Shown: positions 38,581 to 48,667 of the stretch, piece after piece
Numbering within the stretch: the first letter of the stretch is position 1
Layout: every line of letters begins with the position of its first letter
Notes under the pieces: generated by a model
The model's input: only the letters and a program-made list of their open reading frames with translations
What the model was told of the DNA's origin: nothing
Databases searched by the model: none
DNA from: Candidatus Rifleibacteriota bacterium
GTDB taxonomy: Bacteria > Muiribacteriota > Ozemobacteria > Ozemobacterales > Ozemobacteraceae
DNA: 64,000 bases
Assembly: GCA_905236675.1 (NCBI GenBank)
Contig: CAJOND010000015.1
Coordinates: 52,513 to 116,512, forward strand
Direction: 5' to 3'
Program-made: the position numbers and the translations under genes

Positions 38581-39306
38581 TCATGACGGTACAACATCTG
38601 TGCCAACTTTTTCGCCTAAGCAGGCTTTTACCAAGATACCTGATTCTTTAAGCGATAAGACTTTTAAAGGCATAGAGTTATCTCTACATAGAGTAATAGC
38701 AACTAGATCCATTACTCCTAATTTCTTTTCTAATACTTCTTCATAAGTGATAGTATCGAATTTTTTTGCAGTTGGAACTTTTGCTGGATCTGCATCATAA
38801 ACACCATCTACTTTTGTAGCTTTAACTAAAACATCACAGCCTGTTTCGATAGCACGTAAAGCAGAACCAGTATCGGTTGAGAAGTAGGGGTGTCCTGTTC
38901 CAGCAGAGAAAATACAGACTATACCTTTATTTAAAAACTTTTGAGCTTTGTCTATATCGTAAGGTCTTGTAAGTGTGCCTATGGGCATAGCAGAGAAAAC
39001 AGCGGTTTTCACTCCTATTGCTTCGAGGTGGTCTGCAAAACAAAGAGCGTTCATAACAGTAGCCAACATCCCTATTGAATCAGCATTATGACGTTTTACT
39101 GCTGGTAGAGTGGATTTTGCTCCTCTGAAAAAGTTGCCGCCGCCAATTACTATACCTGGAGTAACACCTGCTTCTACTACGGCTTTTATTTCTTTTGCAA
39201 ATCCTTCAAGAGCTGAGCGGTCAAAACCAAAACCGTCTTTCCCGCCAAACATTTCGCCACTAAGCTTTAATAAAGGCTTTTTATACTTAAGATTTGTGCC
39301 TGACAT
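38581..39306 (-). CDS. pyrH: UMP kinase
   Basis: KLSGEMFGG, GGGNFFRGA, STDTGSALRAIE, KATKVDGVYDADP. Confidence 0.95.
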   Translation of the reverse strand: MSGTNLKYKKPLLKLSGEMFGGKDGFGFDRSALEGFAKEIKAVVEAGVTPGIVIGGGNFFRGAKSTLPAVKRHNADSIGMLATVMNALCFADHLEAIGVKTAVFSAMPIGTLTRPYDIDKAQKFLNKGIVCIFSAGTGHPYFSTDTGSALRAIETGCDVLVKATKVDGVYDADPAKVPTAKKFDTITYEEVLEKKLGVMDLVAITLCRDNSMPLKVLSLKESGILVKACLGEKVGTDVVPS

Positions 39307-39545
39307 TCTTTATCCTTATTAAAAATTTTTATAGGATTATACTAAATATCATTATAAAATTACAATAGTTTTTTAGAGAATATAGGTCTTTTCCCAACCA
39401 CCCATCACTAACCACCCACCACAACCAAGCTTTGCTTGGAATCCTTCTTCCATATTCTTTCTTCCTTCTTCAATCTTCTATCTTCCATCTTTTAAAATAA
39501 AGTGGTATAATATTTGCTCAAAATAATCTTCAAAAGGTTTTAGAA

Positions 39546-41360
39546 ATGGATAAAGAAAATAAAGAAGAATATAAAAAGTTTTTTTCAGAAGTTTACCGCC
39601 ATTCATTGGCACATATTTTAGCAAAATCTGTAATGGAAATTTTCGGGAAAGAAAATGTCCAGATAGCAATAGGTCCTCAAATAGCAGATGGCTTATACTA
39701 CGATTTCATTCTTCCAAGAACTTTGACAAATGATGATTTCAAAACTATCGAAGATAAGATGCAAGAAATTATCAAAAGAAGAGAAAACTGGACTGTAAAA
39801 GAACTTTCTCGTGAAGAAGCTTTAAAGGAATTCGCAGACCAAAAATTTAAAGTAGAATTGATTACAGACCTTCCAGAAGGCGAAAAGATAACTGTTTATT
39901 ATACTGGTGATGATTTCGAAGACCTTTGCAGAGGTCCACATATTTCTAACTCTCAGGAATTAATGAATACTGCTTTTAAGGTTAAATCAGTTTCAGGTGC
40001 TTATTGGCGTGGTGATGAACATAGAGATCAGTTACAGAGAATCTATGTTTATGCTTTCGAAAACAAGCAGGCTTTAAGCGAACATCTTAAGCTTATAAAA
40101 GAAGCTATGGAACGCGACCATAAAAAATTAGGCCCTCAGCTTGATTTGTTCATGTTCGATGAAACTGCTCCAGGTATGCCTTATTGGCTGCCAAGAGGCT
40201 GGAGATTATATAACGCTTTGTTGGATTATTGGCGTTCTGTCCATGATATTCACGGTTATCAGGAAATCTCTGCACCAGTTATTAACAATAAACAACTTTG
40301 GGTAACTTCAGGTCACTGGGGTCATTATCGCAATAATATGTTCCTGGTTCCTGGTTTTGAGCTTGACGATAATGGGAAACGCATTTATGACGATGAAAGC
40401 AATTCAACTTATGCTGCAAAACCAATGAACTGCCCTAATGCTATAAATGTTTACAGAAGAAAACTCAATTCTTACAAAGAACTTCCAATACGTATCAGTC
40501 AGGTTGACGTTATTCATAGAAAAGAAAAATCTGGTGAATTAAATGGTTTGTTCCGTGTTCAGGAATTCAGACAAGATGATGCTCATATTTTTGTAACTGA
40601 AGATCAGATTGCTTCAGAAATCAAAGATATTATGGAAATTGCTACTGAAATATATAATACTTTTGGTTTAACTTATCGTGTTGAACTTTCAACCAGACCA
40701 GATGATTATATGGGCGATATCGAAGTTTGGAATAATGCTGAAAAGGCATTAAAAGATATTCTTGATAAAACCTATGGCGAAGGAAATTATGAAATTAACG
40801 AAGGTGACGGTGCTTTCTATGGACCAAAGATTGACCTTCAGATGAAAGACTGCTTAGGTCGTGAATGGCAAATGGGTACAATTCAGTTAGACTTCCAGTT
40901 GCCTCTAAATTTCGATTTGAAGTATGTTGCAGATGATGGAAGTTATAAACGCCCTGTTATGATTCACCGTGCTATTTTCGGTTCTCTTGAAAGATTCATA
41001 GGAATTTTGATAGAAAACTTCAAGGGCTTGTTCCCGTTCTGGCTCTCTCCATTCCAGGTCGGTATTGTTCCTATAATGCCTGAACATAATGAATACGCAA
41101 AAGAAGTATTAGAAACTTTGAGAGTAGCAGGTGTTAGAGCTGAAGCAGATTTCTCTGACCATAATATGAAAGCTAAAATTAAAGATTTCCACAATAATAG
41201 AGACCCATTTATTGTTGTATTAGGCAATAAGGAAGCTGAAAACAAGACTGTTGCTATTACCGCTCGAGGTAACAAAAAACTTAACGATGTTCCATTAGAT
41301 GAATTTATTAAGATGTGTCAGAAGCTCAACAAAGAACATAGTTTGGAACTGTTCAGCTAA
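39546..41360 (+). CDS. thrS: threonyl-tRNA synthetase
   Basis: HSLAHILAKSV, MNCPNAINVYRRKLNSYKELPIRI, class II motifs. Confidence 0.97.
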   Translation: MDKENKEEYKKFFSEVYRHSLAHILAKSVMEIFGKENVQIAIGPQIADGLYYDFILPRTLTNDDFKTIEDKMQEIIKRRENWTVKELSREEALKEFADQKFKVELITDLPEGEKITVYYTGDDFEDLCRGPHISNSQELMNTAFKVKSVSGAYWRGDEHRDQLQRIYVYAFENKQALSEHLKLIKEAMERDHKKLGPQLDLFMFDETAPGMPYWLPRGWRLYNALLDYWRSVHDIHGYQEISAPVINNKQLWVTSGHWGHYRNNMFLVPGFELDDNGKRIYDDESNSTYAAKPMNCPNAINVYRRKLNSYKELPIRISQVDVIHRKEKSGELNGLFRVQEFRQDDAHIFVTEDQIASEIKDIMEIATEIYNTFGLTYRVELSTRPDDYMGDIEVWNNAEKALKDILDKTYGEGNYEINEGDGAFYGPKIDLQMKDCLGREWQMGTIQLDFQLPLNFDLKYVADDGSYKRPVMIHRAIFGSLERFIGILIENFKGLFPFWLSPFQVGIVPIMPEHNEYAKEVLETLRVAGVRAEADFSDHNMKAKIKDFHNNRDPFIVVLGNKEAENKTVAITARGNKKLNDVPLDEFIKMCQKLNKEHSLELFS

Positions 41361-41373
41361 GTTTAGATTTTAA

Positions 41374-41415
41374 AAAAAAGACTGGGTAGAATAATAAATT
41401 CTATCCAGTTTTTTT
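41374..41415 (+). terminator. intrinsic terminator of thrS
   Basis: ACTGGGTAGAAT-AATAA-ATTCTATCCAGT followed by T-run. Confidence 0.85.
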
Positions 41416-41504
41416 ATGCAAGAAATAGTCTTTACAAAAATATTGAGAGAAAATTGTCATTTATAGTAATATAACCAAAGAAGCTGTTTTAACTGGAGGA
41501 AAAA

Positions 41505-42365
41505 ATGAGGTTCAACCCATTAGCAAATAGAGCTTATCTTGGGATGTTTATTACATCTGTTATTTCATTATTACTTTTTTTTACAGACAATAAAGCATTA
41601 GGTGAAGTTTTATTTGTATTTTCCATTTTATGGTTTATTGGTTTTCAAATCATTAGAGTAAAAAAACGAAAGCAAAAAGAAAGTAGAGAAAAAGAGTTCA
41701 AAAAATATGTGAAACGAACAAATGCAGATTTTTCAGATTTCTTTGATCTGCCTTTTAAAGATGGGTTAGCTATGCAATGTTTTTCTTTTATGGAAAATCC
41801 CAGTTTCTATAATGTTATTGAAAAATCAGATGATGAAAATGGAAAGCTTTTTATTGGAGAATTAGAGTGGATAGATCATATGGAACTATCTATAAAAGGT
41901 ATAAAAGATAGTAACTTTGCTACAAGGACCGTTACAAACTCAAAAGAAAAACAGATTGGTAATAAAAGCTATGCTACAATGTGCGTTGTTTATGATAAGG
42001 GATTCAGATTACCAAATTTCGATTTAACCATAGAAACATTAGGAAAAAGAACTGCTGAGGTTTTAAAACTAAACAAATCATTAGATATAGACTTCGATGA
42101 TGACAAAAAGTTTTCTGATGCCTGGTGGCTTACTACTAACGAAACTGTTCCTGATGTAAAAGATTTATTTAGTAGACCTATTAGATTAGCCTTTATGAGA
42201 TATGTAAGTAAAGGTTATAGAATAGCAGGGCAGGCAGATATGATTATTTTAATAACAAAAAATGTTCACCTTCCTGACGAATATTCAAAAGTAATTTACG
42301 ATATGCGTGCTATTCAAAAGACTTTGCGAACTAATACAAAATTTTATACCCAGCCAAGAAATTAA
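41505..42365 (+). CDS. hypothetical membrane protein with two N-terminal TM
   Basis: AGGAGG-type RBS, two hydrophobic segments. Confidence 0.65.
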   Translation: MRFNPLANRAYLGMFITSVISLLLFFTDNKALGEVLFVFSILWFIGFQIIRVKKRKQKESREKEFKKYVKRTNADFSDFFDLPFKDGLAMQCFSFMENPSFYNVIEKSDDENGKLFIGELEWIDHMELSIKGIKDSNFATRTVTNSKEKQIGNKSYATMCVVYDKGFRLPNFDLTIETLGKRTAEVLKLNKSLDIDFDDDKKFSDAWWLTTNETVPDVKDLFSRPIRLAFMRYVSKGYRIAGQADMIILITKNVHLPDEYSKVIYDMRAIQKTLRTNTKFYTQPRN

Positions 42366-42469
42366 GGTGATGGATTTCTCTAATATAGTAAATAATTATA
42401 TAATGAAAGTCGATGTTAGATTCATATTATCTTAATTTTGAAGAAGATTGAATTAGAAAAAGGAATGAT

Positions 42470-43405
42470 ATGGGCTTTAACATCACAGAAAAACTGGTTG
42501 TTGCTGTAGCTTCAAGCGCTCTTTTTGATTTGTCGGAGTCTGACAGGGTTTTTAGAGAAAAAGGACCAACTTTTTACAAACGTTATACAAGACAAAAGCA
42601 GAATGATATTTTTGAACCTGGTGTAGCTTTCCCTTTTGTTAGAAGACTATTGATGATTAACAAAAAGTTTGGCGAATATAAGCCAATTGAAGTAGTTTTG
42701 CTTTCTAAAAATGACCCTGATACAGGATTAAGGGTATTTAACTCTATTAAACATTATGGGTTAGATATTATCAGGGCTGGTTTTTTAAATGGTAAATCTC
42801 CAATAGAATACATCCCCGCTTTTAATGCTGCTCTTTTCCTGTCCGCTAATGCTGACGATGTAAAAGAAGCTGTTAATGCAGGTTTCCCTGCTGGAACTGT
42901 TCTAGGCTCAGGAAAAGAAGAAGACGATTTAAAGGACGATGAACTTCGCATTGCTTTTGACTTTGATGGCGTTATAGTTGATGACCAGGCAGAAAGAATT
43001 TTTCAAGAAAAAGATTTAGACGCATTTCAGGAAAATGAAATGATTAACGCTAAAAATGCTATGGATCCAGGGCCTTTATTTAAACTATTTAAGTATTTGT
43101 CTGCTTTACAAAGAGCCGATAAACTTGCTGCAAGAAAGCACCCCGATACGTATAAACGTTTTTTGAGAATTTCTATTGTAACTGCTAGAAGTGCGCCAGC
43201 TCATGAAAGAGCTATAATGACTTTACGAAAATGGAGAATGGAAGTAGATGAAGCCTTTTTCTTGGGCGGTATAGAAAAAGGAAGAATATTAGAAATAATG
43301 AAACCTCATATCTATTTTGACGATCAGGAAACGCACCTGAAAAGCTCTTCTGGAAAGCATATTCCTTCCGTTCATATTCCATTTGGAATAGCAAATAACA
43401 AATAG
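42470..43405 (+). CDS. 5'-nucleotidase (cytosolic 5'-nucleotidase family)
   Basis: RIAFDFDGVIVDDQAERIFQE and FFLGGIEKGRILEIMKPHIYFDDQ motifs. Confidence 0.85.
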   Translation: MGFNITEKLVVAVASSALFDLSESDRVFREKGPTFYKRYTRQKQNDIFEPGVAFPFVRRLLMINKKFGEYKPIEVVLLSKNDPDTGLRVFNSIKHYGLDIIRAGFLNGKSPIEYIPAFNAALFLSANADDVKEAVNAGFPAGTVLGSGKEEDDLKDDELRIAFDFDGVIVDDQAERIFQEKDLDAFQENEMINAKNAMDPGPLFKLFKYLSALQRADKLAARKHPDTYKRFLRISIVTARSAPAHERAIMTLRKWRMEVDEAFFLGGIEKGRILEIMKPHIYFDDQETHLKSSSGKHIPSVHIPFGIANNK

Positions 43406-43409
43406 AATC

Positions 43410-44432
43410 GTGATTTATGATTTAGAATTAAAAGCTATAGTATTAGCAAAATATGATGGTCAGTCAGTTATAGATTATCTGACTGACCGTTTTACATATA
43501 AAAGCCGTGAAAAATGGCTTGAATTGATTTCGTTAGGAAAAATAAGAGTCAATGGAGAGATAGTTGAAAGCAGCTTTTCATTAAAGGAAAATTCTGTTTT
43601 AACTTTCTTAGTTAATAATTATTATGAGGCTGATCTAGATTGTAATTATCATTTAGTTTTTGAAAATGAAAATATAATAGTAGTTAGTAAGCCTGCAAAT
43701 TTACCAGTTTCTTCTAATCATAGATTTTTTAGACAAAATATGACAGCTTTGATTAGAAGAGATTTTAATTTACCTGATATTAATCCTATTCATCGATTAG
43801 ATAGAGAAACAAGCGGTTTAATTATTTATTTAAAAAAGAGGTTTGATAAGCCAAGATATTTACGTAAAGATTCTAGATTAATAATGAAAGATAAGTATTA
43901 TTTGGCAATAGTTAGAGGTGAAGTTGATGAGAATAGTTTTACAATTAATGTACCCTTAAAAGAATCTAATGTTCCTCCTATTGGTTATAAAACAATAGTT
44001 GCAGAAAATAACGATGGAAAGCCTGCTTCCACAGATTTTCTTAAGCTTGCTACTGCAAATGGTTATTCTCTTTTGCTTGCAAAGCTAAATAGCGGCAGGA
44101 AGCATCAGATTCGAGCTCACTGTGCATATGCAGGTTTCCCAATTGTTGGTGATAAATTGTATTCTTTTGACGGAAAATACTATTTGAAGCTTTATAGTAA
44201 TGAAGAATTTTCAGAAGATGATTATAGGGAATTAGGAGCTAGACATCAGCTTTTACATTCCTATGCTATGAATTTGGAATTACCTGATGAAGGGAAAAAA
44301 TTTATAGTGTCAGAATACTTTTCTCAGGAATTCGAGAGGTATTTATGTCTTTTTGCAAATAGTAATTTTTGTTGTACAGAAAATTTAAAAGAATATATAA
44401 AAAATATTATTTTTTTAGGTGAAAAAATTTAA
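43410..44432 (+). CDS. RluA-family pseudouridine synthase
   Basis: HRLDRETSGLIIYLK, SGRKHQIRAHCAYAGFPIVGDKLY. Confidence 0.92.
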   Translation: MIYDLELKAIVLAKYDGQSVIDYLTDRFTYKSREKWLELISLGKIRVNGEIVESSFSLKENSVLTFLVNNYYEADLDCNYHLVFENENIIVVSKPANLPVSSNHRFFRQNMTALIRRDFNLPDINPIHRLDRETSGLIIYLKKRFDKPRYLRKDSRLIMKDKYYLAIVRGEVDENSFTINVPLKESNVPPIGYKTIVAENNDGKPASTDFLKLATANGYSLLLAKLNSGRKHQIRAHCAYAGFPIVGDKLYSFDGKYYLKLYSNEEFSEDDYRELGARHQLLHSYAMNLELPDEGKKFIVSEYFSQEFERYLCLFANSNFCCTENLKEYIKNIIFLGEKI

Positions 44433-44486
44433 ACTTCTGCCGAAAAGTACTTGAACTTATTAGCTTAAAAATATTTAGGAAGTAAT

Positions 44487-45557
44487 ATGAAAAAAATAAT
44501 TTCTCAGGTGGCTATTAGTTTATTATGTGTTGCACCAGTTTTAGCTGAAGATTATCCAATTGATTTGATGGTTCGTGATATGGGATACACTTCTCGTTAC
44601 ATGACTGTTGATGTAGTTAATTCTGTCAAAAAGAGCAATGCTGATGCTAAGGCATACTATGCAACTAAAAAACTTGAAGAGCCCAAGAAGAGAAAAGAAT
44701 CTAGCTGCTCATCACCACAGAGAGGTTTTACTAAAGAAGAAATATTACAACCAAGAATATCTGAGGCTAGTGAATCTCCAGAAATGATTCCTGCATTGTT
44801 ACGTTATCATAAGGCTAATCCAAAAGCAGATAAGATTACTAGAAAACTAGCCGTAACAACCTATTCACTTGGTCAGTATAAAGAAGCTTTATATTGGTAT
44901 ACTTTGACTTACCAAAGAAATAGAAATGATTTGGAATCTCTTTGGAATATGGCTACTATAGCTGATTCAATTGGTGAAAAATCACAAGCTAGAGTCTATT
45001 TAAAGGAATATGCCCGAGTAGATCCAAACTCTGCATGGGGTAGAATGGCAAAGAATCTTTTGAATTCTGGTTATTCTAGCGACAATATGACAGAGTCTTT
45101 CGATGATGAAATGGCAAGATTCTTAGATTCTAGTTCGGGAGTTTCAAATAGCAATAAGCAACAGGTGAAAAACTCCGATTCAACAGGTGATGACGGTATG
45201 ATTGTTGTTTCTGGAGATAAATATGACTTAGAATCTTTTGTCGCTTCATATAAATCAAATAAGAACTTCAGTGAAAAAAAGACAAAAGATGGTGACACGC
45301 TGAAAGGGAATAATAGTCAGCTCAAGTTAGATAGTAAGAATAAAGAAGGGTTGAAAACATCGCCAGAAAAAGTAACAAATTCTGAGAATAAGACTTCTAT
45401 AGCTAAACCTATAATAGAAGCAAAAGTTGTAACAACTAGTAAAAAAGCTTCTTCTAATGTTGCTGAGGAAGAAAAAAATGTTAAAGCTGTAAAAGCTGTT
45501 GCTTCGGTAGATGAAGATGCTGGAGTTAAATCTACAGCGGCCCCACTTGGAGACTGA
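44487..45557 (+). CDS. exported TPR-like protein with low-complexity C-terminus
   Basis: signal peptide, TPR-like GQYKEALYWYTLTYQRNRNDLESLWNMATI. Confidence 0.7.
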   Translation: MKKIISQVAISLLCVAPVLAEDYPIDLMVRDMGYTSRYMTVDVVNSVKKSNADAKAYYATKKLEEPKKRKESSCSSPQRGFTKEEILQPRISEASESPEMIPALLRYHKANPKADKITRKLAVTTYSLGQYKEALYWYTLTYQRNRNDLESLWNMATIADSIGEKSQARVYLKEYARVDPNSAWGRMAKNLLNSGYSSDNMTESFDDEMARFLDSSSGVSNSNKQQVKNSDSTGDDGMIVVSGDKYDLESFVASYKSNKNFSEKKTKDGDTLKGNNSQLKLDSKNKEGLKTSPEKVTNSENKTSIAKPIIEAKVVTTSKKASSNVAEEEKNVKAVKAVASVDEDAGVKSTAAPLGD

Positions 45558-45566
45558 CCCAGAATG

Positions 45567-45601
45567 AAAAAGCAGTTACACTTATGTGTAACTGCTTTTT
45601 T
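45567..45601. terminator. intrinsic terminator, likely bidirectional
   Basis: AAAAGCAGTTACAC-TTAT-GTGTAACTGCTTTTTT. Confidence 0.92.
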
Positions 45602-45613
45602 GCTTATAAAGAT

Positions 45614-46177
45614 TTATTCTAAATCTAGTAAACCACACCCTAAATTGTCATAATAGCCAATTGGAGATTGTCTAAGAATTTCCAGTTTCTTAGAATCAAG
45701 ACATTTTAATTTGCCTTTAAGTGAGTAAGACTGGATTTGTTGCAATATTTTATCTTCCGGTTTCTTTTTATAATAGATTCTATTATTAGGACCTGTTTCT
45801 ACAGTTAATAGTTCTGCTGCGCCTTTAATCTTTTTTTTGAACCAGTTTTTCAAGAAATCATCAGTTAAATCTTCATTTTTATCTACTGTTTTATAAGGTA
45901 TAACAAAGATTTTAAATTTTATTTCTTTGGTATTTGAAGCTAGTTCTTGCAGCTCTTCTGTATGAGTTAGCTGACATTCTGGTCTTAATTGGAAAACAGG
46001 CATTTTTTCAGAATAGACATCCATAGGTATAGAGATCCCAATTCTATACCATTCCAGCCGATAAAAGAACCTGCCTATGTCTTTCCCATTTGAAGTTGTG
46101 TATTTGTTCAATGATAACTGAACCTGGGAAAGGTCAGTTATCATTTGTCTGTTTACTAGAAAGGTGCTATGAAACAT
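45614..46177 (-). CDS. hypothetical protein
   Basis: ORF directly downstream of membrane hydrolase ORF. Confidence 0.6.
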   Translation of the reverse strand: MFHSTFLVNRQMITDLSQVQLSLNKYTTSNGKDIGRFFYRLEWYRIGISIPMDVYSEKMPVFQLRPECQLTHTEELQELASNTKEIKFKIFVIPYKTVDKNEDLTDDFLKNWFKKKIKGAAELLTVETGPNNRIYYKKKPEDKILQQIQSYSLKGKLKCLDSKKLEILRQSPIGYYDNLGCGLLDLE

Positions 46178-46179
46178 AA

Positions 46180-47298
46180 TTAAATAATTGAAGCATCAGT
46201 TTCACTTTCAACAGCCTGAGGGCCGTCAAAGTCAACAGATTTTTCACTTGATCCAGATTCTTTAGCTAATTTTGCTTTTTCTTGTTTCCCTTTGAAGAAG
46301 AAGAAAAGCATAATTGCTACAGGAACAATATAGAACCAGAACCAAAAAGATAAAGGATTTGCAATTGCTGCATCAACTGTTCCATTTGGATTCCATCTCA
46401 ATCTGTCAAGATTATAAATAATACATATTACAGCAGTCCAGACAAATAAGAAATTTGGAATTCCTTCTGATGCACTCATGAATCCTAGACCATTAGTTCT
46501 TTTTTTAGTAAATGGATAAAATAGATTATTACCCATAAATCCTGTTGAATCTTCTATAATATGAACCATTGAACCGAATAGAATTATTAGAGGATACAAG
46601 CTCCATCTTGGCAACCAATAGTAACCAGGTGCATAACCTGTATTCATACCTTCTGGAACCGTAAAATAAGTAATTAACCCTACTATAAAAGCTACCAGCA
46701 TACCTAATGTGAAACTATGAGACCATTGTCTATGCCATGGTAGGAAAATGATTTCCATTTTCCCATCATCACGTTTTTCAAATTCAAAACATGGACCAGT
46801 CATAATAGCAATATTTGATACCTTGTCAAATTGCTGATAGAATTCACAATCAACTTTTACTCTTGCGTGAGCTTTTTCTGGGTCAGTTAACTCAGTGCCA
46901 TCAAAAGGAATTTGTCCTGTATCTACTTCTGGACCTATATCAACGCAGATTTCACTAGTTTTGGTATCGAAACGAAGTAGATAGCTTCTCCAACGATTTG
47001 AAGCCAACTGCATTGTATGAAGCTGAACACTCCCTTTGCCTTCTTTTATAGCCTTATTAACAGCTTCCGCTATTTTATTAGCTATTTCTCTAGCATCAAG
47101 ATTATTTGGATCTGGCTTTACTTCAACGTCAGATTTATAAAAATATTTTGCTAGTTTAAAGTCTAAGGTGTCTGGAAGTATACCGAACAAACCACCTAAA
47201 CACAGAATGAATGAAGATTCTTGAGAGGCCATATGAACAGCCTGTTCAAAGAAACTTGCAACTGCCATACCTGAAATAAAATGTGTAAAGCCTTTCAT
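46180..47298 (-). CDS. YdjM/DUF457-like membrane-bound metal-dependent hydrolase
   Basis: LPDTLD, HRQWSHSFTLG, multi-TM. Confidence 0.65.
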   Translation of the reverse strand: MKGFTHFISGMAVASFFEQAVHMASQESSFILCLGGLFGILPDTLDFKLAKYFYKSDVEVKPDPNNLDAREIANKIAEAVNKAIKEGKGSVQLHTMQLASNRWRSYLLRFDTKTSEICVDIGPEVDTGQIPFDGTELTDPEKAHARVKVDCEFYQQFDKVSNIAIMTGPCFEFEKRDDGKMEIIFLPWHRQWSHSFTLGMLVAFIVGLITYFTVPEGMNTGYAPGYYWLPRWSLYPLIILFGSMVHIIEDSTGFMGNNLFYPFTKKRTNGLGFMSASEGIPNFLFVWTAVICIIYNLDRLRWNPNGTVDAAIANPLSFWFWFYIVPVAIMLFFFFKGKQEKAKLAKESGSSEKSVDFDGPQAVESETDASII

Positions 47299-47299
47299 A

Positions 47300-48649
47300 T
47301 TATAATAACCCCAAGAATTTCACGATGTAATAACCATAGCCTGCCATATTTAAGCAAACCGGAAGTAAAAGAACACCCATAAGATTCATTCTTCTTGCCT
47401 GGAACAAAACAGGAATAAGTCCTAAACCTGTTGAGACAATCAGTATATATGCTCCACCTACGCCTGTATAAAAAATAACTGCTGGTATAATTATACACAG
47501 AGCTATTATTGATACCCATTGAAAAGGAATTGTTTCAACAATTTTAATGCAGAGCCTAGTGAATGGCATTAATAATAGGAAAGATATACCTGCTGCAAAA
47601 AGCATCAAACCAACAAATATAAAGTATTCTTTATAACCGAAAGTCATTGAAACAGGATTGATTATACAGGCCAATCCTCCACGAGCTAAGTTCAAACCAG
47701 GTATAAAGAATAGCAGGAATGAACCTACATAATAAACTGTTTTGCATGTTCCGTAAGACATTACAAAAAGTCGACCATCACGCTGAGCAGTTGCATGACC
47801 AGCCATCAAGCCACCAACACCTGCAGTTACTATAGGAACAAAAGCAGCAAAGAAACCACCTAGGAATCCGCCGAATGTACCTCTTGCAATGAGGTTCCAA
47901 TCCATTTCTACTGATTCTGCTTCATGCTGATGGGGTATTTTGCCTATGTTAATTATGTTGGTTATTAACCATGGCATAGCAAACAAACCAACAAAAACAG
48001 GTGTAATACTTTGGAAAGCAAATTCTGGTTTTACTAAAGTTTTTGACATAACTATGAAACCAAGTAAACCTGAAGCAAAGAACAATAATAAGCCTATTCC
48101 TAAATAATACCAACCTTCAAAAAAGTTAGTCGAACATTTTTCGGATTGGCTTAAACCCTTGGGCCATTCTGACATTATGGAGTAAACTATTACTGCACCT
48201 ATTATCCAGAACATATGGGGGGAGGTAATCGTTTTAAGGGTCGGCAGAATATAAACAAATAAAGGTGCTAATAAGGCAAGAGTTATGATTCCTGTTAAAG
48301 AACCAATTCCTGTAAGTATTACGCCTTCATAGCCTCTGCCTTTGTTAACCCAGTCAGCACTAGGCAAGATATAATAGGACATACTTTCATCACCTGGTCC
48401 AAAATAAGTTGCTGGAACAGTGTTTAGCATTGAATAACCTACAATCATACCTATGCAAAGCGAAACTAGCTCCATTGATGCCATAGTCTTTTCAATGTTT
48501 AGAACAAAAAGCATGAAAATACCTATTACATTATATATGTGGAGAGCAGGTAAAAAAGATATTAATGCAGAAGCAAGAACACCTATAATACAGAAATATA
48601 TAAGATTAAGGTATTCAGGATGCAAAAATATTTCAAATAATTGTTCCAT
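47300..48649 (-). CDS. TctA-like (tripartite tricarboxylate transporter-type) permease
   Basis: polytopic; PATYFGPGDESMSYY and SLTGIITLALLAPLF-like motifs. Confidence 0.55.
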   Translation of the reverse strand: MEQLFEIFLHPEYLNLIYFCIIGVLASALISFLPALHIYNVIGIFMLFVLNIEKTMASMELVSLCIGMIVGYSMLNTVPATYFGPGDESMSYYILPSADWVNKGRGYEGVILTGIGSLTGIITLALLAPLFVYILPTLKTITSPHMFWIIGAVIVYSIMSEWPKGLSQSEKCSTNFFEGWYYLGIGLLLFFASGLLGFIVMSKTLVKPEFAFQSITPVFVGLFAMPWLITNIINIGKIPHQHEAESVEMDWNLIARGTFGGFLGGFFAAFVPIVTAGVGGLMAGHATAQRDGRLFVMSYGTCKTVYYVGSFLLFFIPGLNLARGGLACIINPVSMTFGYKEYFIFVGLMLFAAGISFLLLMPFTRLCIKIVETIPFQWVSIIALCIIIPAVIFYTGVGGAYILIVSTGLGLIPVLFQARRMNLMGVLLLPVCLNMAGYGYYIVKFLGLL

Positions 48650-48667
48650 ATTAAATACCTTTCATTA

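Noticed and set aside
39360-39545. T-box or other riboswitch upstream of thrS
   Set aside because: No T-box consensus or specifier-loop features recognised; region is low-complexity C/T-rich.
40905-41275. Antisense ORFs inside thrS
   Set aside because: Overlap a certain housekeeping gene; no initiation signals.
47295-47519. 74-aa minus-strand ORF overlapping the TctA-like permease
   Set aside because: Out-of-frame overlap with a well-supported longer ORF.
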